From Fodinibius sediminis (GTDB lineage: Bacteria; Bacteroidota; Rhodothermia; Balneolales; Balneolaceae): a stretch of DNA of 64,000 nt. Shown here one piece after another: positions 46,235 to 54,860 of the stretch (the first letter of the stretch is position 1; the number at the start of each line of letters is the position of its first letter). The stretch is taken from NCBI RefSeq assembly GCF_900182555.1, contig NZ_FXTH01000013.1:100150-164149 (forward strand), in the 5' to 3' direction. The position numbers and the translations under genes are program-made. The notes beneath the pieces are model-generated. The model did not search any database. It saw only the letters and a list, made by a program, of their open reading frames with translations, and was not told where the DNA came from.

Positions 46235-46834
46235 TTAAGGTCCGGCAGTACCTGTCTTGACTTTTCCAGCCCGCTCGTAATTGGCCATAATCACCCCACT
46301 TGGGGTAACAGAACTCTCTATTAAGGTAAAGACTGCCGGAATCGTACCGTGGTCAAACAACTTTTTCCCTTGGCCGAGAGTCACCGGGTGAATTTTGAGC
46401 CAGAGTTCGTCCACTAAATCATTATTAAGTAGCAGCTGAATGAGCTTGCCGCTGCCATGAACCTGAATATCAGAACCGGTTGAATTTTTGAGTTTTTTGA
46501 TATCAGCCAGGCTATTAAGGAATACTGAGTTTTTCCAATCTGAGTTCTTCATGGTCTTGGACATGACGTATTTTGTGCCATCATTGATACCCGGCCACAG
46601 GTCTGCATGTTCAGGCCAGTAGTTGGCAAAAATCTCAAATGTTTTTCTACCCAGAAGATAATCTGCAGGATTAGTCCACAGCTGTTTTTCCAGGACCTTG
46701 CCATAAGCTTCGTCACCATAAGGTGCAGTCCAACCGCCATATCTGAAACCGCCTGATGTATCTTCATCAGGCCCACCAGGTGCCTGCATTATTCCATCTA
46801 ATGTAATCATTGATAATGCAATTATTTTTCTCAT
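46235..46834 (-). CDS. Dihydrofolate-reductase-fold (RibD C-terminal) reductase
   Basis: A 199-residue DHFR-like protein: MRKIIALSMITLDGIMQAPG (N-terminal strand), DYLLGRKTFEIFANYWPE, and QVHGSGKLIQLLLNNDLVDEL with LKIHPVTLGQGKKLF. The fold uses NADPH in RibD; no substrate is known for the stand-alone type. It is the last gene of the ECF42-linked unit and reads in the same direction. Confidence 0.9.
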   Translation of the reverse strand: MRKIIALSMITLDGIMQAPGGPDEDTSGGFRYGGWTAPYGDEAYGKVLEKQLWTNPADYLLGRKTFEIFANYWPEHADLWPGINDGTKYVMSKTMKNSDWKNSVFLNSLADIKKLKNSTGSDIQVHGSGKLIQLLLNNDLVDELWLKIHPVTLGQGKKLFDHGTIPAVFTLIESSVTPSGVIMANYERAGKVKTGTAGP

Positions 46835-46938
46835 AGTTGTTCACCGTTTAATTATTAATTAGAACCTGACATCTACGCTCCATTCATCCCGGTGATCGGT
46901 CCGGGCTGACAAGTGAGACGGCGAAACCGTCATGATCG

Positions 46939-47337
46939 TTATCCCTTTTTTCGCTGTTCACTCTCTTTAATCATAGCTGCCAGGTCGGCGGCCGGTCTGA
47001 TTTCCCAGCTGCCGCCACCGCGGCCCAGCCGGAGGGAGGGATGCTTTGACAGCAGGCGGATGGCATGATTAAGATCGGCAGCTTCAAGGATCATGATGCC
47101 GCCTATCTGTTCTTTGGTCTCGGCAAAGGGCCCGTCGGTGACGGAGACTCTGCCGCTGCGCCATTGCAATGTGGTGGCGTTCTGGGCATCCTGAAGGGCT
47201 TCCCCTCCGGCATAGTGACCGTTGTTCTTGAGTTCTTTATCATAAGAAAAGCATTCATCCATAAAAATCTGCCGTTCAGGTTCAGACATTGTTTCCCAGA
47301 CTTCATTATCCATGTATCCCAGGCAAATATATTTCAT
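46939..47337 (-). CDS. YciI/DGPF family protein
   Basis: A 132-residue DGPF-type protein: CLGYMDNEVWETMSEPERQI, then the signature VSVTDGPFAETKEQIGG and LEAADLNHAIRLLSKHPS. It carries the DGPF motif that names the family. Such proteins are nearly always near ECF42 sigma genes, as here. Molecular role not established. Confidence 0.9.
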   Translation of the reverse strand: MKYICLGYMDNEVWETMSEPERQIFMDECFSYDKELKNNGHYAGGEALQDAQNATTLQWRSGRVSVTDGPFAETKEQIGGIMILEAADLNHAIRLLSKHPSLRLGRGGGSWEIRPAADLAAMIKESEQRKKG

Positions 47338-47359
47338 AGCGGTTTTTCATTGGATTAGG

Positions 47360-47410
47360 TGAGGTCCGGACAAACAGTAAAAGGAGTCTGTTGTTCTTTT
47401 CCGGACCTCA
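47360..47410. repeat. Perfect 11-bp inverted repeat between the two YciI genes
   Basis: TGAGGTCCGGA at 47360-47370 pairs with TCCGGACCTCA at 47400-47410 around a 29-base loop. No T run follows on either strand, so a processing, stability or regulatory structure is more likely than a terminator. Confidence 0.5.
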
Positions 47411-47428
47411 TATTATATTTATCAGTTG

Positions 47429-47884
47429 TTATAAGTTACGGTTTACTTTACCACCTTTGACGGCTTCTTTCACGACAGGATTATCTGCTGCCTCCCGGAC
47501 GTCTTCAGGGAAGTCCTCTTCTTCAAACACCTGGCGGATCTCAATTGCATCGCCTTCGGCGGCGGGACATTTTGTGGCCCATTCAACAGCTTCTTCCTTT
47601 GAATTTACATCTATCACCCAGTAGCCGCCAATGACTTCTTTGGCCTCTGCAAATGGTCCGTCGGTAACCGATGGCGTTTTCCCTTCGAATGAAACACGTG
47701 CGCCTTTCGCCGGGGGATGCAAGCCATCGAGGGCAACAAGGGCTCCGGCTTTGGCCAGTTCTTCATTAAACTTCGTCATGGCCTCAACCGCTTCGGCAGG
47801 AGGAGTAAAATCTTCACCAGCCTGTTCATCAGCGGGGGTTTGGGGTTGATAGACATTTGGGATCATAAACATTATAAACTCCAT
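47429..47884 (-). CDS. YciI/DGPF family protein
   Basis: A 151-residue DGPF protein with PAEAVEAMTKFNEELAKAG, then KTPSVTDGPFAEAKEVIGGYWV and AVEWATKCPAAEGDAIEIR. The ATG at 47884 is chosen over a GTG at 47920: the promoter -10 element ends at 47940, leaving a leader similar to that of the DoxX gene. It is the first YciI gene of the unit and has its own ECF42-type promoter. Confidence 0.9.
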   Translation of the reverse strand: MEFIMFMIPNVYQPQTPADEQAGEDFTPPAEAVEAMTKFNEELAKAGALVALDGLHPPAKGARVSFEGKTPSVTDGPFAEAKEVIGGYWVIDVNSKEEAVEWATKCPAAEGDAIEIRQVFEEEDFPEDVREAADNPVVKEAVKGGKVNRNL

Positions 47885-47939
47885 AATATATCTCTGAATT
47901 GGGTTTCTATTTGAATTCACAGCGAGTGTTCACGGAGTA

Positions 47940-47966
47940 GTCGAATAGCAAGCGGTGAAATCGACA
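47940..47966 (-). promoter_or_regulatory. ECF42-type promoter of the first YciI gene
   Basis: On the minus strand TGTCGA (47966 to 47961) is followed after exactly 17 bases by CGAC (47943 to 47940). This is the -35/-10 pair known for ECF42 sigma factors and matches the copy before the DoxX gene. Confidence 0.75.
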
Positions 47967-48054
47967 ATGAATCTGTATTTTTTTGAGAAAATTTCGACCA
48001 GCCCTTCCCCTCAGCTGTTAATCAGCCCTCCGCTTATGAATTACGATCTGCCTC

Positions 48055-48438
48055 TTATTTTTGTGTGGGGGACATCATTAGCTGTTCCATCCTTTTCCAC
48101 AGGTAATACGATAGAAACATCACGGCAAGAAATACGAGCGGACCGATGATTATTTGAATTTCCCCGATATAAGCACCCGAAGCGGAGGCCCCGATAAAAT
48201 CAAAGGCGAAACCGGCGTAAGCCCACTCCTTGAGTGTTTTAAACCTTCCCATAACTAAAACAACCGCTCCCAGAAGCTTGGCAATCGCCAGGATGGTCAA
48301 CAGGTATATCGGGTATCCCAGAAGCGTCATAACCTCCTTGCTCCCTTCAGTTGGTATGAGCTGAACAATTCCGGACTGCAGCATTGCCAGTGCGAAAAGA
48401 ATGGTAACTGTCCAATAAGCAATTTTTATTTTTTTCAT
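48055..48438 (-). CDS. DoxX-family membrane protein
   Basis: A 127-residue four-helix membrane protein: AYWTVTILFALAMLQSGIVQL, VMTLLGYPIYLLTILAIAKLLGAVVLV, WAYAGFAFDFIGASASGA and LVFLAVMFLSYYLWKRM. The G-YP-YLL-ILAIAKLLG stretch is typical of DoxX-like proteins. It is often found with ECF42 sigma factors. It has its own ECF42-type promoter and lies 99 bases after the sigma gene. Confidence 0.88.
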   Translation of the reverse strand: MKKIKIAYWTVTILFALAMLQSGIVQLIPTEGSKEVMTLLGYPIYLLTILAIAKLLGAVVLVMGRFKTLKEWAYAGFAFDFIGASASGAYIGEIQIIIGPLVFLAVMFLSYYLWKRMEQLMMSPTQK

Positions 48439-48486
48439 GGTAGTTCACTGGTTTTCTGGAATTACTATTGTTGTGTCCACCAGGTA

Positions 48487-48513
48487 GTCGAATAACAGGC
48501 GGGTAAATCGACA
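48487..48513 (-). promoter_or_regulatory. ECF42-type promoter of the DoxX gene
   Basis: On the minus strand TGTCGA (48513 to 48508), a 17-base spacer, then CGAC (48490 to 48487). It ends 49 bases before the DoxX ATG. Only about two thirds of spacer positions agree with the copy at 47.95 kb while the two boxes are identical, so the boxes look selected. Confidence 0.78.
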
Positions 48514-48536
48514 TTCAGGATTTAACATCTATTGGG

Positions 48537-49787
48537 TTACCTTCCAAGTTCGTTAAGTTTCCGTTTGATAAATCGCCGCTCAGGATTCTGTTGTGCGAGG
48601 GCAAGGGCACGTTCCCAGGACGCCCGCGCCTCTTTTGTTTGGCCCAGTTTCTGGCAGAGTTCCGCCTGGGCCGAGTGGGCCAGGTGATAGTCAGACAGTT
48701 CTCCGCGATCCAGGATCGTATTAATTTCATTCAGCCCGGCTTCAGGTCCATCGCGCATGGCAATCGCAACCGCACGGTTCAGTTCAATAACAGGTGAGGG
48801 GTTGACGCGCAGCAGCAGGCTGTACAGCCCCACAATCTGTGACCAATCCGTAGTATCGGGACTCTTTGCTTCAGCATGGGCAGCTGCAATAGCAGCCTGA
48901 AGGACATATGGACCTATCCGGTTGGACGTAAAGGCTTGTTTGAGCAGCGATAATCCCTCTTCAATCATGTCGGGATCCCAGAGTGAGCGGTCCTGTTCTT
49001 CCAACAGGACAAGATCTCCCGTCGGGGTAGTGCGGGCCGGCCGGCGGGATTCGTGCAGCAGCATGAGGGCGAGAAGACCGACAACTTCGGGGTCAGGCAG
49101 CAAATCGAGCAGAAGGCGTCCGAGACGAATAGCTTCCCTTGAAAGGTCAAGGCGGGTTACCGTTTTGCCCGAAGAGGCGTAATAGCCTTCATTGAATATC
49201 AGGTAAATAACCTGGAGTACGGTCTCGAGCCGATCCGGCAACTCGTGCTCCGGGGGCACCTGGAACGGGATCTTCGCCTCTCGAATTTTGGCTTTGGCCC
49301 GTACAATCCGCTGAGCAAGCGTAGGGGGTTTCACAAGGAAGGCACGGGCAATTTCTTCGGTAGTCAGATTGCATACCTCACGCAAGGTCATGGCTGCACG
49401 TGCGTCGGAAGAAAGGGCAGGGTGGCAACAGGTGAAGATCAGCCGGAGTATGTCGTCTTCAATTTTTTTGTCAACTTGCATGGACGGGTCGGCTATATCG
49501 GCTTTTATGTTTCTGGTCTGCTTTGCGTGTAAGGGGTCGAATTTTGACTGGCGCCGCATACGATCGATTGCTTTAAACCGGCCCGTGGAGATGAGCCACG
49601 CTCTCGGGTTGGAAGGGATGCCTTTGTCGTCCCATTGCTCCAGGGCCGTTTTAAAGGCATCATGCATCGCGTCTTCGGCCAGATCAAAGTCTCCGAGCAG
49701 ACGAATAAGCGTTGCAAACACACGGCGCGACTCTTTACGATAAATCTCATCCACGAGTTGTGAAATATGGTCAGGAGAATTTTTCAT
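48537..49787 (-). CDS. ECF42-type sigma factor with C-terminal helical extension
   Basis: A 416-residue sigma factor, much longer than classical ECF factors. Region 2 is ESRRVFATLIRLLGDFDLAEDAMHDAFKTAL with NPRAWLISTGRFKAIDRMRR; region 4 is ALSSDARAAMTLREVCNLTTEEIARAF with PTLAQRIVRAKAKIREA. The last ~220 residues (YLIFNEGYYASSGKTVTRLDLS, LRVNPSPVIELNRAVAIAM, LSDYHLAHSAQAELCQKLGQ) are the TPR-like extension required for activity in ECF42 proteins. No anti-sigma gene is adjacent, as is usual. The downstream genes are DoxX, YciI, YciI and a reductase. Confidence 0.93.
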   Translation of the reverse strand: MKNSPDHISQLVDEIYRKESRRVFATLIRLLGDFDLAEDAMHDAFKTALEQWDDKGIPSNPRAWLISTGRFKAIDRMRRQSKFDPLHAKQTRNIKADIADPSMQVDKKIEDDILRLIFTCCHPALSSDARAAMTLREVCNLTTEEIARAFLVKPPTLAQRIVRAKAKIREAKIPFQVPPEHELPDRLETVLQVIYLIFNEGYYASSGKTVTRLDLSREAIRLGRLLLDLLPDPEVVGLLALMLLHESRRPARTTPTGDLVLLEEQDRSLWDPDMIEEGLSLLKQAFTSNRIGPYVLQAAIAAAHAEAKSPDTTDWSQIVGLYSLLLRVNPSPVIELNRAVAIAMRDGPEAGLNEINTILDRGELSDYHLAHSAQAELCQKLGQTKEARASWERALALAQQNPERRFIKRKLNELGR

Positions 49788-49932
49788 GATTGTTTCTTTA
49801 CTTCCGGAGTATTCACACTGCTTCTACTACTCGTCAAAATTTCAGCTTTATCCCGGGTTTTTAAGGTGCTCGCCCAAAGTGCCGGCTTTTCTGCCTTTTC
49901 ACCCTCTGGTTTCACAATAAAAGTTTGAATTC

Positions 49933-50478
49933 TCATAATGACATAATATCCCTGGCTACGATTCTCAGGTCGTTGTTAAGTGAGTGACCGCCGCTGGGAA
50001 TTTCCCGAAAGGTTGCCCAGGGAAGGTTATTCCTGTGATGGGTGAGATGAGCAAAGGGTACCTCTTCATCGTCGCGGCAATGGTAGAAAAAAGTCGGTAC
50101 GTCCCTGGGTAGCTTGTCAGCAAAATCTACTTGCAGCTTAAGTCCCTGCACCCAATCTTCATCACCGCTCCAAAACGGGGTAGAGATGAGAAAAATGCCG
50201 ACAATCTTTTTTGGGAGTTCTTTTTCCGATAAGCATTTTAACAGCATGGAAGCACCCAGGGAGTGTCCCACCAGCGTAGCTTTGCCTTTGATGCCGGAAA
50301 TTTCTCTGCCAATCTGTTCAGTCCATCCAAAATCAGGCAGGGTTTTATCGGAGGATAGTTCAGGATAATGTACTTCATACGTTTCTCCCAATGTCGTACC
50401 TAAGGAAGCTACTAACTTAGCGTCTGTTGCATATCCTTTTTCACCTCCTCCCTGTATGAATATGATAAGCTTGTTCAT
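49933..50478 (-). CDS. RBBP9/YdeN-like alpha/beta hydrolase
   Basis: A 181-residue small hydrolase. The nucleophile motif is ATLVGHSLGASMLL (Ser in GHSLG), with the acid near YHCRDDEEVPF and the catalytic histidine in IPSGGHSLNN. Small serine hydrolases of this type act on esters; the natural substrate is not known. It reads the same way as the ECF42 unit, 145 bases upstream of it; membership is unclear. Confidence 0.87.
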   Translation of the reverse strand: MNKLIIFIQGGGEKGYATDAKLVASLGTTLGETYEVHYPELSSDKTLPDFGWTEQIGREISGIKGKATLVGHSLGASMLLKCLSEKELPKKIVGIFLISTPFWSGDEDWVQGLKLQVDFADKLPRDVPTFFYHCRDDEEVPFAHLTHHRNNLPWATFREIPSGGHSLNNDLRIVARDIMSL

Positions 50479-51549
50479 ATCGGAGGTTGATTCATCTGAT
50501 GTATCATTGAAACGTACTATTGGTTTTACATGACGTTATAAGATGATCCAATATTTATGGTAGTTTAATTTCTTGAATTAACCTTTGCATGGTGAATATG
50601 CGACAGCTTGCAGGGGTTTTTGCGACAGATCAATGTAGATTTTCAAAGCCCAGTCACGACCAGGTGCATTAGCTGCAGACGTACAAATGTTAAGCTGATA
50701 AATAATGAACGGAGAGCTAAAAGTCAGAAAGCGGCAAGTACTTGGCGGTAAGTGAGCAGGTTCTGTTGAGATTTATTGTACAGACGCATAATAAATTATT
50801 CCAGCAGTTCTATTACCAGCTTGCCGGTTCAATAGGATGATACCTATACCCGAGAATGCCATAATGAGATAGCTGACGAAAAATGCTGTTTGCTTATTCT
50901 CAATACCTATCCTAAGGCCTTCACGGGAAAAGCGAATATTTTTGCGCTTCTCTACCTGGGGTGTTTAAGTGGGGGGGCAGTAAAAAACCGACATTTGTGA
51001 TCGATAATGAATTAAATCCTGCCGGGGGCAACCATTCCAGTGGTACCAAATCCCTAGTGCTCCGTCTTTTGCCGTATCGAACCCGTTTATTCAGGATTTT
51101 CTTGTATTGCGAGGCGTTATGCCAAATTGAAGTCAATAGAGGATACAACATGCGCAAAACCGGCAGGTGCCAGGGTTTGGAACTGTTTGGGAAAAAAGGT
51201 AGACCCGAAAATGAGAAGCTGGTAAAAAGGGGCGGAATTAATGTGTTTGTCAGGTGTATAGCTTTCACTCCCCGAATAGCTGTAACATTAACCTTAGCCT
51301 TCTAATATTTTCAGGCTATAGCCCTGTTTCTAAATCAGAGTATGTCATCTTCTCTGTTCCCTTCTGTTATAAATTATGAATGTTTTGTTACAAATCTGTG
51401 ATAACTACCCTCATAAAAAACCATAATTTTTTTATAGAGAAGGCAAGTTCTTTCGAGAGTAATATCTCAGTTAATGATTCAATTTAGATAATCATCTATT
51501 GAATCCTGAACCTGCCAATAACGGAAACCAATAACTAAATCCCATAAAA
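50479..51549. other. Long region with no supported gene
   Basis: Overlapping frames on both strands near 50.9-51.3 kb look non-coding. GAGGCGTTATGCC at 51112 resembles the last arm and core of an attC site, with no matching first arm found. Nothing else. Confidence 0.3.
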
Positions 51550-52137
51550 ATGTATGTATTCAAATCAATCCATATTTTTGTCGTAATTGTGATATTCACT
51601 TTCATCGGGTGTTCGGATATTGCTAACCCGGAAATGGAGAGTAGCAATGATAAGCTTGCCCCGACTCTTTCTTCAGCTCATTCAGGTCAAGGTGGTGGCG
51701 CTTTGACTGCAAATGGGTGGTACGAGGGGGAAGAGATTTACTATATCCATAATGGTATAGAAGAAGGAGTTACTGAACGAGGAGAAAACGATATTTACCT
51801 AATTGGAGGTGATAGACTTCACCAGGCCAACGTCGTCGAATTTATTCCTGGCGAATCTGGATACTCACCTCACTGGAATGTATATGTCGTTCACTCAGCT
51901 GAAGGAGTTACCGTTCAGGATATCCTCGATTCTGGTTATGCATCAACCCATTATGAGAGTGAAGGGGTATTATTTGATGATGTTGAAGACCTCCGAGCGG
52001 CACTCCAGGCCGGACTTGTTACCTTTGATCGTCCCGGTGTTGTTGTAAACTGCCCGATCATTTCAGAGAAAGGTGCCGAAGCTCCCGGGAATACAGAATT
52101 ATCAGAAGAGTTCCAACCTTTTGGAGAAACATTCTAA
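51550..52137 (+). CDS. Exported lipoprotein of unknown function
   Basis: A 195-residue lipoprotein (signal IFVVIVIFTFIGCSD, lipobox FIGC). The mature part contains TANGWYEGEEIYYIHNGIEE, then SGYSPHWNVYVVHSAEGVTV and GVVVNCPI. This is the pattern of a family of short bacterial lipoproteins with an unresolved role. It reads on the plus strand, unlike most neighbours, and is followed by an inverted repeat. Confidence 0.72.
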   Translation: MYVFKSIHIFVVIVIFTFIGCSDIANPEMESSNDKLAPTLSSAHSGQGGGALTANGWYEGEEIYYIHNGIEEGVTERGENDIYLIGGDRLHQANVVEFIPGESGYSPHWNVYVVHSAEGVTVQDILDSGYASTHYESEGVLFDDVEDLRAALQAGLVTFDRPGVVVNCPIISEKGAEAPGNTELSEEFQPFGETF

Positions 52138-52165
52138 TTGTATTCCTCAGTTACTTATATAGTCT

Positions 52166-52200
52166 CCTCTTCCTGTAAAATTGGATAAAACAGGAAGAGG
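52166..52200 (+). terminator. Hairpin after the lipoprotein gene
   Basis: CCTCTTCCTGT and ACAGGAAGAGG form an 11-bp stem with a 13-base loop. The tract that follows is AT-rich but without a T run. Confidence 0.5.
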
Positions 52201-52291
52201 GGATTATTTATATTTAAATACAAATACATTAGTGGTTCTAGGCGGAATGGGGCCAGCTGATTACTGATTCTGAATAATCATCCTTTGCCTT

Positions 52292-52703
52292 TTAAAGTAA
52301 ATCGTAGCAAATGTTGAAAGCTTCTATAGCTTTCATTGACCGAAAATGGAAGTCTAAAGTTTCCTTGCCATAATGATTGGCTACATATTTTTCAGCTTTA
52401 TGAAGGGATTCAATCACGGCTATTATGATCGCATCTCTGGCTGTATCTGCATTTAAATTTTCGTATGCAATCCAGCCCCGTTCGGCAAAAAGTACTATGA
52501 AACTTATCTGGCATCCAAATCAGTTGATAAGCTTCTTCTTCCAAATTTGATATATTTTGCTGATTTTCAATTTCAGCTAAGTCAATTCCAAGAGTTATTA
52601 GAAGAGGAGAAAAGTTTAAAAACGTCTCAATTCCATTATTTTTTTCTTTTATCTCTCTGAATTTTGGATGTCTTCAATTTTAGGATTTTTATCTTTTTGA
52701 CAT
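52292..52703 (-). pseudogene. Broken orphan gene inside a cassette
   Basis: The minus strand reads as a protein only when two frameshifts are allowed. It starts MSKKDKNPKIED, continues HPKFREIKEKNNGIETF and LITLGIDLAEIENQ, then IWMPDKFHSTF. After a second slip comes ERGWIAYENLNADTARDAII and AVIESLHKAEKYVANHYGK, ending EAFNICYDLL and a stop. I recall the GWIAYE pattern from hypothetical proteins but cannot name the family. The first ATG lies about 20 bases after the GTTAGGT core at 52729, so it is the decayed content of the next cassette. Confidence 0.6.
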
Positions 52704-52722
52704 AACTCTTAATTCTATTGCA

Positions 52723-52812
52723 ACCTAACAGCCTGGTGATTCTACTGCCGGGCGTACAACTCTAAAGTCCAAGAAAAAACCTGAACCGGTCAGCAGGATA
52801 TAATTGTTAACT
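52723..52812 (-). other. attC site of the lipoprotein cassette
   Basis: On the minus strand AGTTAAC begins the site 59 bases after the lipoprotein stop, and GTTAGGT ends it. AGTTAAC is the exact complement of the GTTAACT core that starts this cassette at 53832. In the plus sense the arms CTGCCGG and CCGGTCAG pair with one extra unpaired base, the usual extrahelical feature of attC folds. Length 90. Confidence 0.7.
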
Positions 52813-52870
52813 GCCACGTATTCATAACACAAGTGCTGCAAACAGAAGTCTAAAAGGGATTCAGATCATT

Positions 52871-53785
52871 TTATGGAATATTGAATATATGCCGCAATGG
52901 CTCACCTTCCGGTACTTGAACGATCCACGCATATTCTCCAGGTTCATCGATTTCTAAAGAGAAATATGTAGCACTTTCACCAGGAATGGCATCATAGGTG
53001 CTGACACCCCCGAGGAAATCAGCGGGGGCAGGAGTTCTGAGGCCTCCAACTTTGTACCAATCCATCCATGTATTTACTTCATTCAGATCAGTGTTTCCCT
53101 CTGTTTTGATCAGATGAATATTATTATGAACAGGATTTCCCAAAGAGTCCGCTTCCATGAGCACAGCAAAAGAATGGGAGCCGGCTTCAGCTTTCCATTG
53201 AACATCAATCTCTTTTTCTTTCAGCGTAATTATATTTTCGACAGAGGGTTCAGGACTGTTCGTAGATTCATCGGTAATAGTAAGGGGCCGCGTCATGCCG
53301 TTGACGAGGTGAATTACACCATCCTCCGTCTTAACCCAGCAATCCACAGCATACAATCCCGGTTCAAGATATACTGTTTTCTCAGCTGATCTTCCCGGAG
53401 AAACCAGTCCCCGTGCGTTCACATATTTTATGCCATCGGCCCAGTCTGGCAACAGTTCATTTACCCGCTCCGATATATCGGAGCGTTCAACTTCACCGGC
53501 TTGAAATTCCTCCAATAAAATTTCCCAAGCCCCAACATATTCATCCAGGTATTCTCTATAAGTAATATTTTCGGAGATACGGGCAAAACTTAATTCATGG
53601 ATTTTATGAGCTTGTTCATTATTTAAAATAAAAGTAATCCATCCGGAGGGTAATTCAGCCGGAGCCTGAAATGCATAATCATATGCGGTAATCTCCACTC
53701 TATATTCATCCTTATTTTGTGGACTGCAGCCCCACACCAGAAGTGAGATCAAGGGTATACAGCTAAGATATTTGAGTGTATCCAT
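52871..53785 (-). CDS. Cassette-borne lipoprotein with cupredoxin-like domains
   Basis: A 304-residue lipoprotein (signal YLSCIPLISLLVWGCSP, lipobox VWGC). The mature protein has two beta-sandwich units. The first contains EITAYDYAFQAPAELPSGWI and YLEPGLYAVDCWVKTEDGV; the second IDVQWKAEAGSHSFAVLMEA and DEPGEYAWIVQVPEG. This is the greek-key pattern of cupredoxins but without a complete copper ligand set. Function unknown. It is a cassette: it starts 40 bases after a GTTAACT core and is followed by an attC site. Confidence 0.75.
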   Translation of the reverse strand: MDTLKYLSCIPLISLLVWGCSPQNKDEYRVEITAYDYAFQAPAELPSGWITFILNNEQAHKIHELSFARISENITYREYLDEYVGAWEILLEEFQAGEVERSDISERVNELLPDWADGIKYVNARGLVSPGRSAEKTVYLEPGLYAVDCWVKTEDGVIHLVNGMTRPLTITDESTNSPEPSVENIITLKEKEIDVQWKAEAGSHSFAVLMEADSLGNPVHNNIHLIKTEGNTDLNEVNTWMDWYKVGGLRTPAPADFLGGVSTYDAIPGESATYFSLEIDEPGEYAWIVQVPEGEPLRHIFNIP

Positions 53786-53825
53786 TTTGTATAGCCGGTG
53801 TTTATTTGAATGAATATAGACTGGC

Positions 53826-53949
53826 AGTTAACAAACTGGCGCTTACGGTGCGCAGAACTTAGTGACTTATTAATAGTCTACTGATTTGATCTTCTATTAG
53901 CAAGATCCGAACCCAACGGCGAGTCTGCTAAGGGTAGCGCTTGTTAGGC
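53826..53949 (-). other. attC site of the methyltransferase cassette
   Basis: On the minus strand GCCTAAC begins 12 bases after the methyltransferase stop, and GTTAACT ends the site. The first arm AAGCGCTACCCTTAG matches the complement of the last (AAACTGGCGCTTAC), so the 124-base site can fold as an imperfect hairpin. In plus sense the arm CTGGCGCTTACGGTGCGC is nearly identical to that at 60.72 kb. Confidence 0.75.
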
Positions 53950-53961
53950 TGTAGTATGTCG

Positions 53962-54792
53962 TCATCTCTTACGACACAAAGACTGCACTACACAAATTCG
54001 ATTCTCCTGAAGATTTTTGCCAACATTTTCCAGTTTCGTCGGTGCCGCTTCACCCATCAGCAGATGAAGACCAAGGGGGGACGGACCTGATTCTGCAAGT
54101 TGCTTTGTAACGGAGTTAAACCACTGCACAGACGACTGTGAAACATCCTTCCATTGGATAATCTCCAGACCAGCTTTCTCCAAGTTGCTACGGAAGTCTT
54201 CTTGAGAGATCAGGAAGCTGCCGGAGGATACATCGGCCCAAGGGACTGGTAGGTATGGTTCGGCTTCGGAGATTGAGAAAATTTCATGGAATACAAAGAC
54301 TCCCTCTGGCCGAAGTACCCGTTTAATTTCATCTATGAGCTGATCTTTCGACGAGATATTCATTTGGACATGCTCCATCCAGACTACGTCAAAATGTCCG
54401 TCTGAAAACGGGAGTTCCAAGGCGGAAGCTTCGTAAAAGCTTGTTTTTTCTTCCAGGCCCACCATGTTGGATAGCTTCTTTGCCAGCGAAATATAGGTAG
54501 GCATCAGGTCAATACCAGTGACAGGGCAGTCGAAGCTGGACGACAGGTATCGTGCGGTTCCGCCCAATCCACATCCAACATCAAGAACTTCTCTGCCGGT
54601 AAGCTCTCCTAAAAGCTCAGTCAATTCCGTAGTTGATTCTCTACCACGGATGTGGAACTCGTCAACCGGGGCCAGGTTATCAGGACTGATCTCTGTACCG
54701 TCGCCCAATTCTTTCTGAATCGCGTTAAGAAGGGTTTCTTCCAGTCCCTTCCGATCATAGCATTTAATCACTTGTTCGTATGTTCGTTCCAT
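53962..54792 (-). CDS. Cassette-borne SAM-dependent methyltransferase
   Basis: A 276-residue class I methyltransferase. The SAM motif is VLDVGCGLGGTARYL, with GIDLMPTYISLAKKL (acidic end of the second strand), ASALELPFSDGHFDVVWMEH and VLRPEGVFVFHEIF. It resembles small-molecule methyltransferases of the UbiE or glycine/sarcosine type. It is flanked by a GTTAGGT core on its 5' side (54839) and an attC on its 3' side, so it is the sole gene of a cassette. Natural substrate unknown. Confidence 0.87.
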   Translation of the reverse strand: MERTYEQVIKCYDRKGLEETLLNAIQKELGDGTEISPDNLAPVDEFHIRGRESTTELTELLGELTGREVLDVGCGLGGTARYLSSSFDCPVTGIDLMPTYISLAKKLSNMVGLEEKTSFYEASALELPFSDGHFDVVWMEHVQMNISSKDQLIDEIKRVLRPEGVFVFHEIFSISEAEPYLPVPWADVSSGSFLISQEDFRSNLEKAGLEIIQWKDVSQSSVQWFNSVTKQLAESGPSPLGLHLLMGEAAPTKLENVGKNLQENRICVVQSLCRKR

Positions 54793-54832
54793 AACTGGTC
54801 TCTTTTTGATATATGGATGTGAAAAGTGTGAA

Positions 54833-54860
54833 ACCTAACGACCCACGTTAAAAGGGCGGG
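54833..54860 (-). other. Distal end of an attC site, split by a decayed IS
   Basis: ACCTAAC in plus sense (minus core GTTAGGT) begins the methyltransferase cassette. The arm GACCCACGTTAAAAGGGCGGG runs straight into the left end of the decayed IS110 element. The other core, next to the right IS end, has decayed to GGGCAGGT (55744-55751). Confidence 0.55.

Noticed and set aside
51112..51124. GAGGCGTTATGCC, similar to an attC end
   Set aside because: No matching first core or complementary arm within 150 bases on either side, and no cassette gene ending there.
50921..51305. Overlapping 114- and 115-codon frames on both strands
   Set aside because: Both lack motif logic and each is the shadow of the other; neither has a convincing start.
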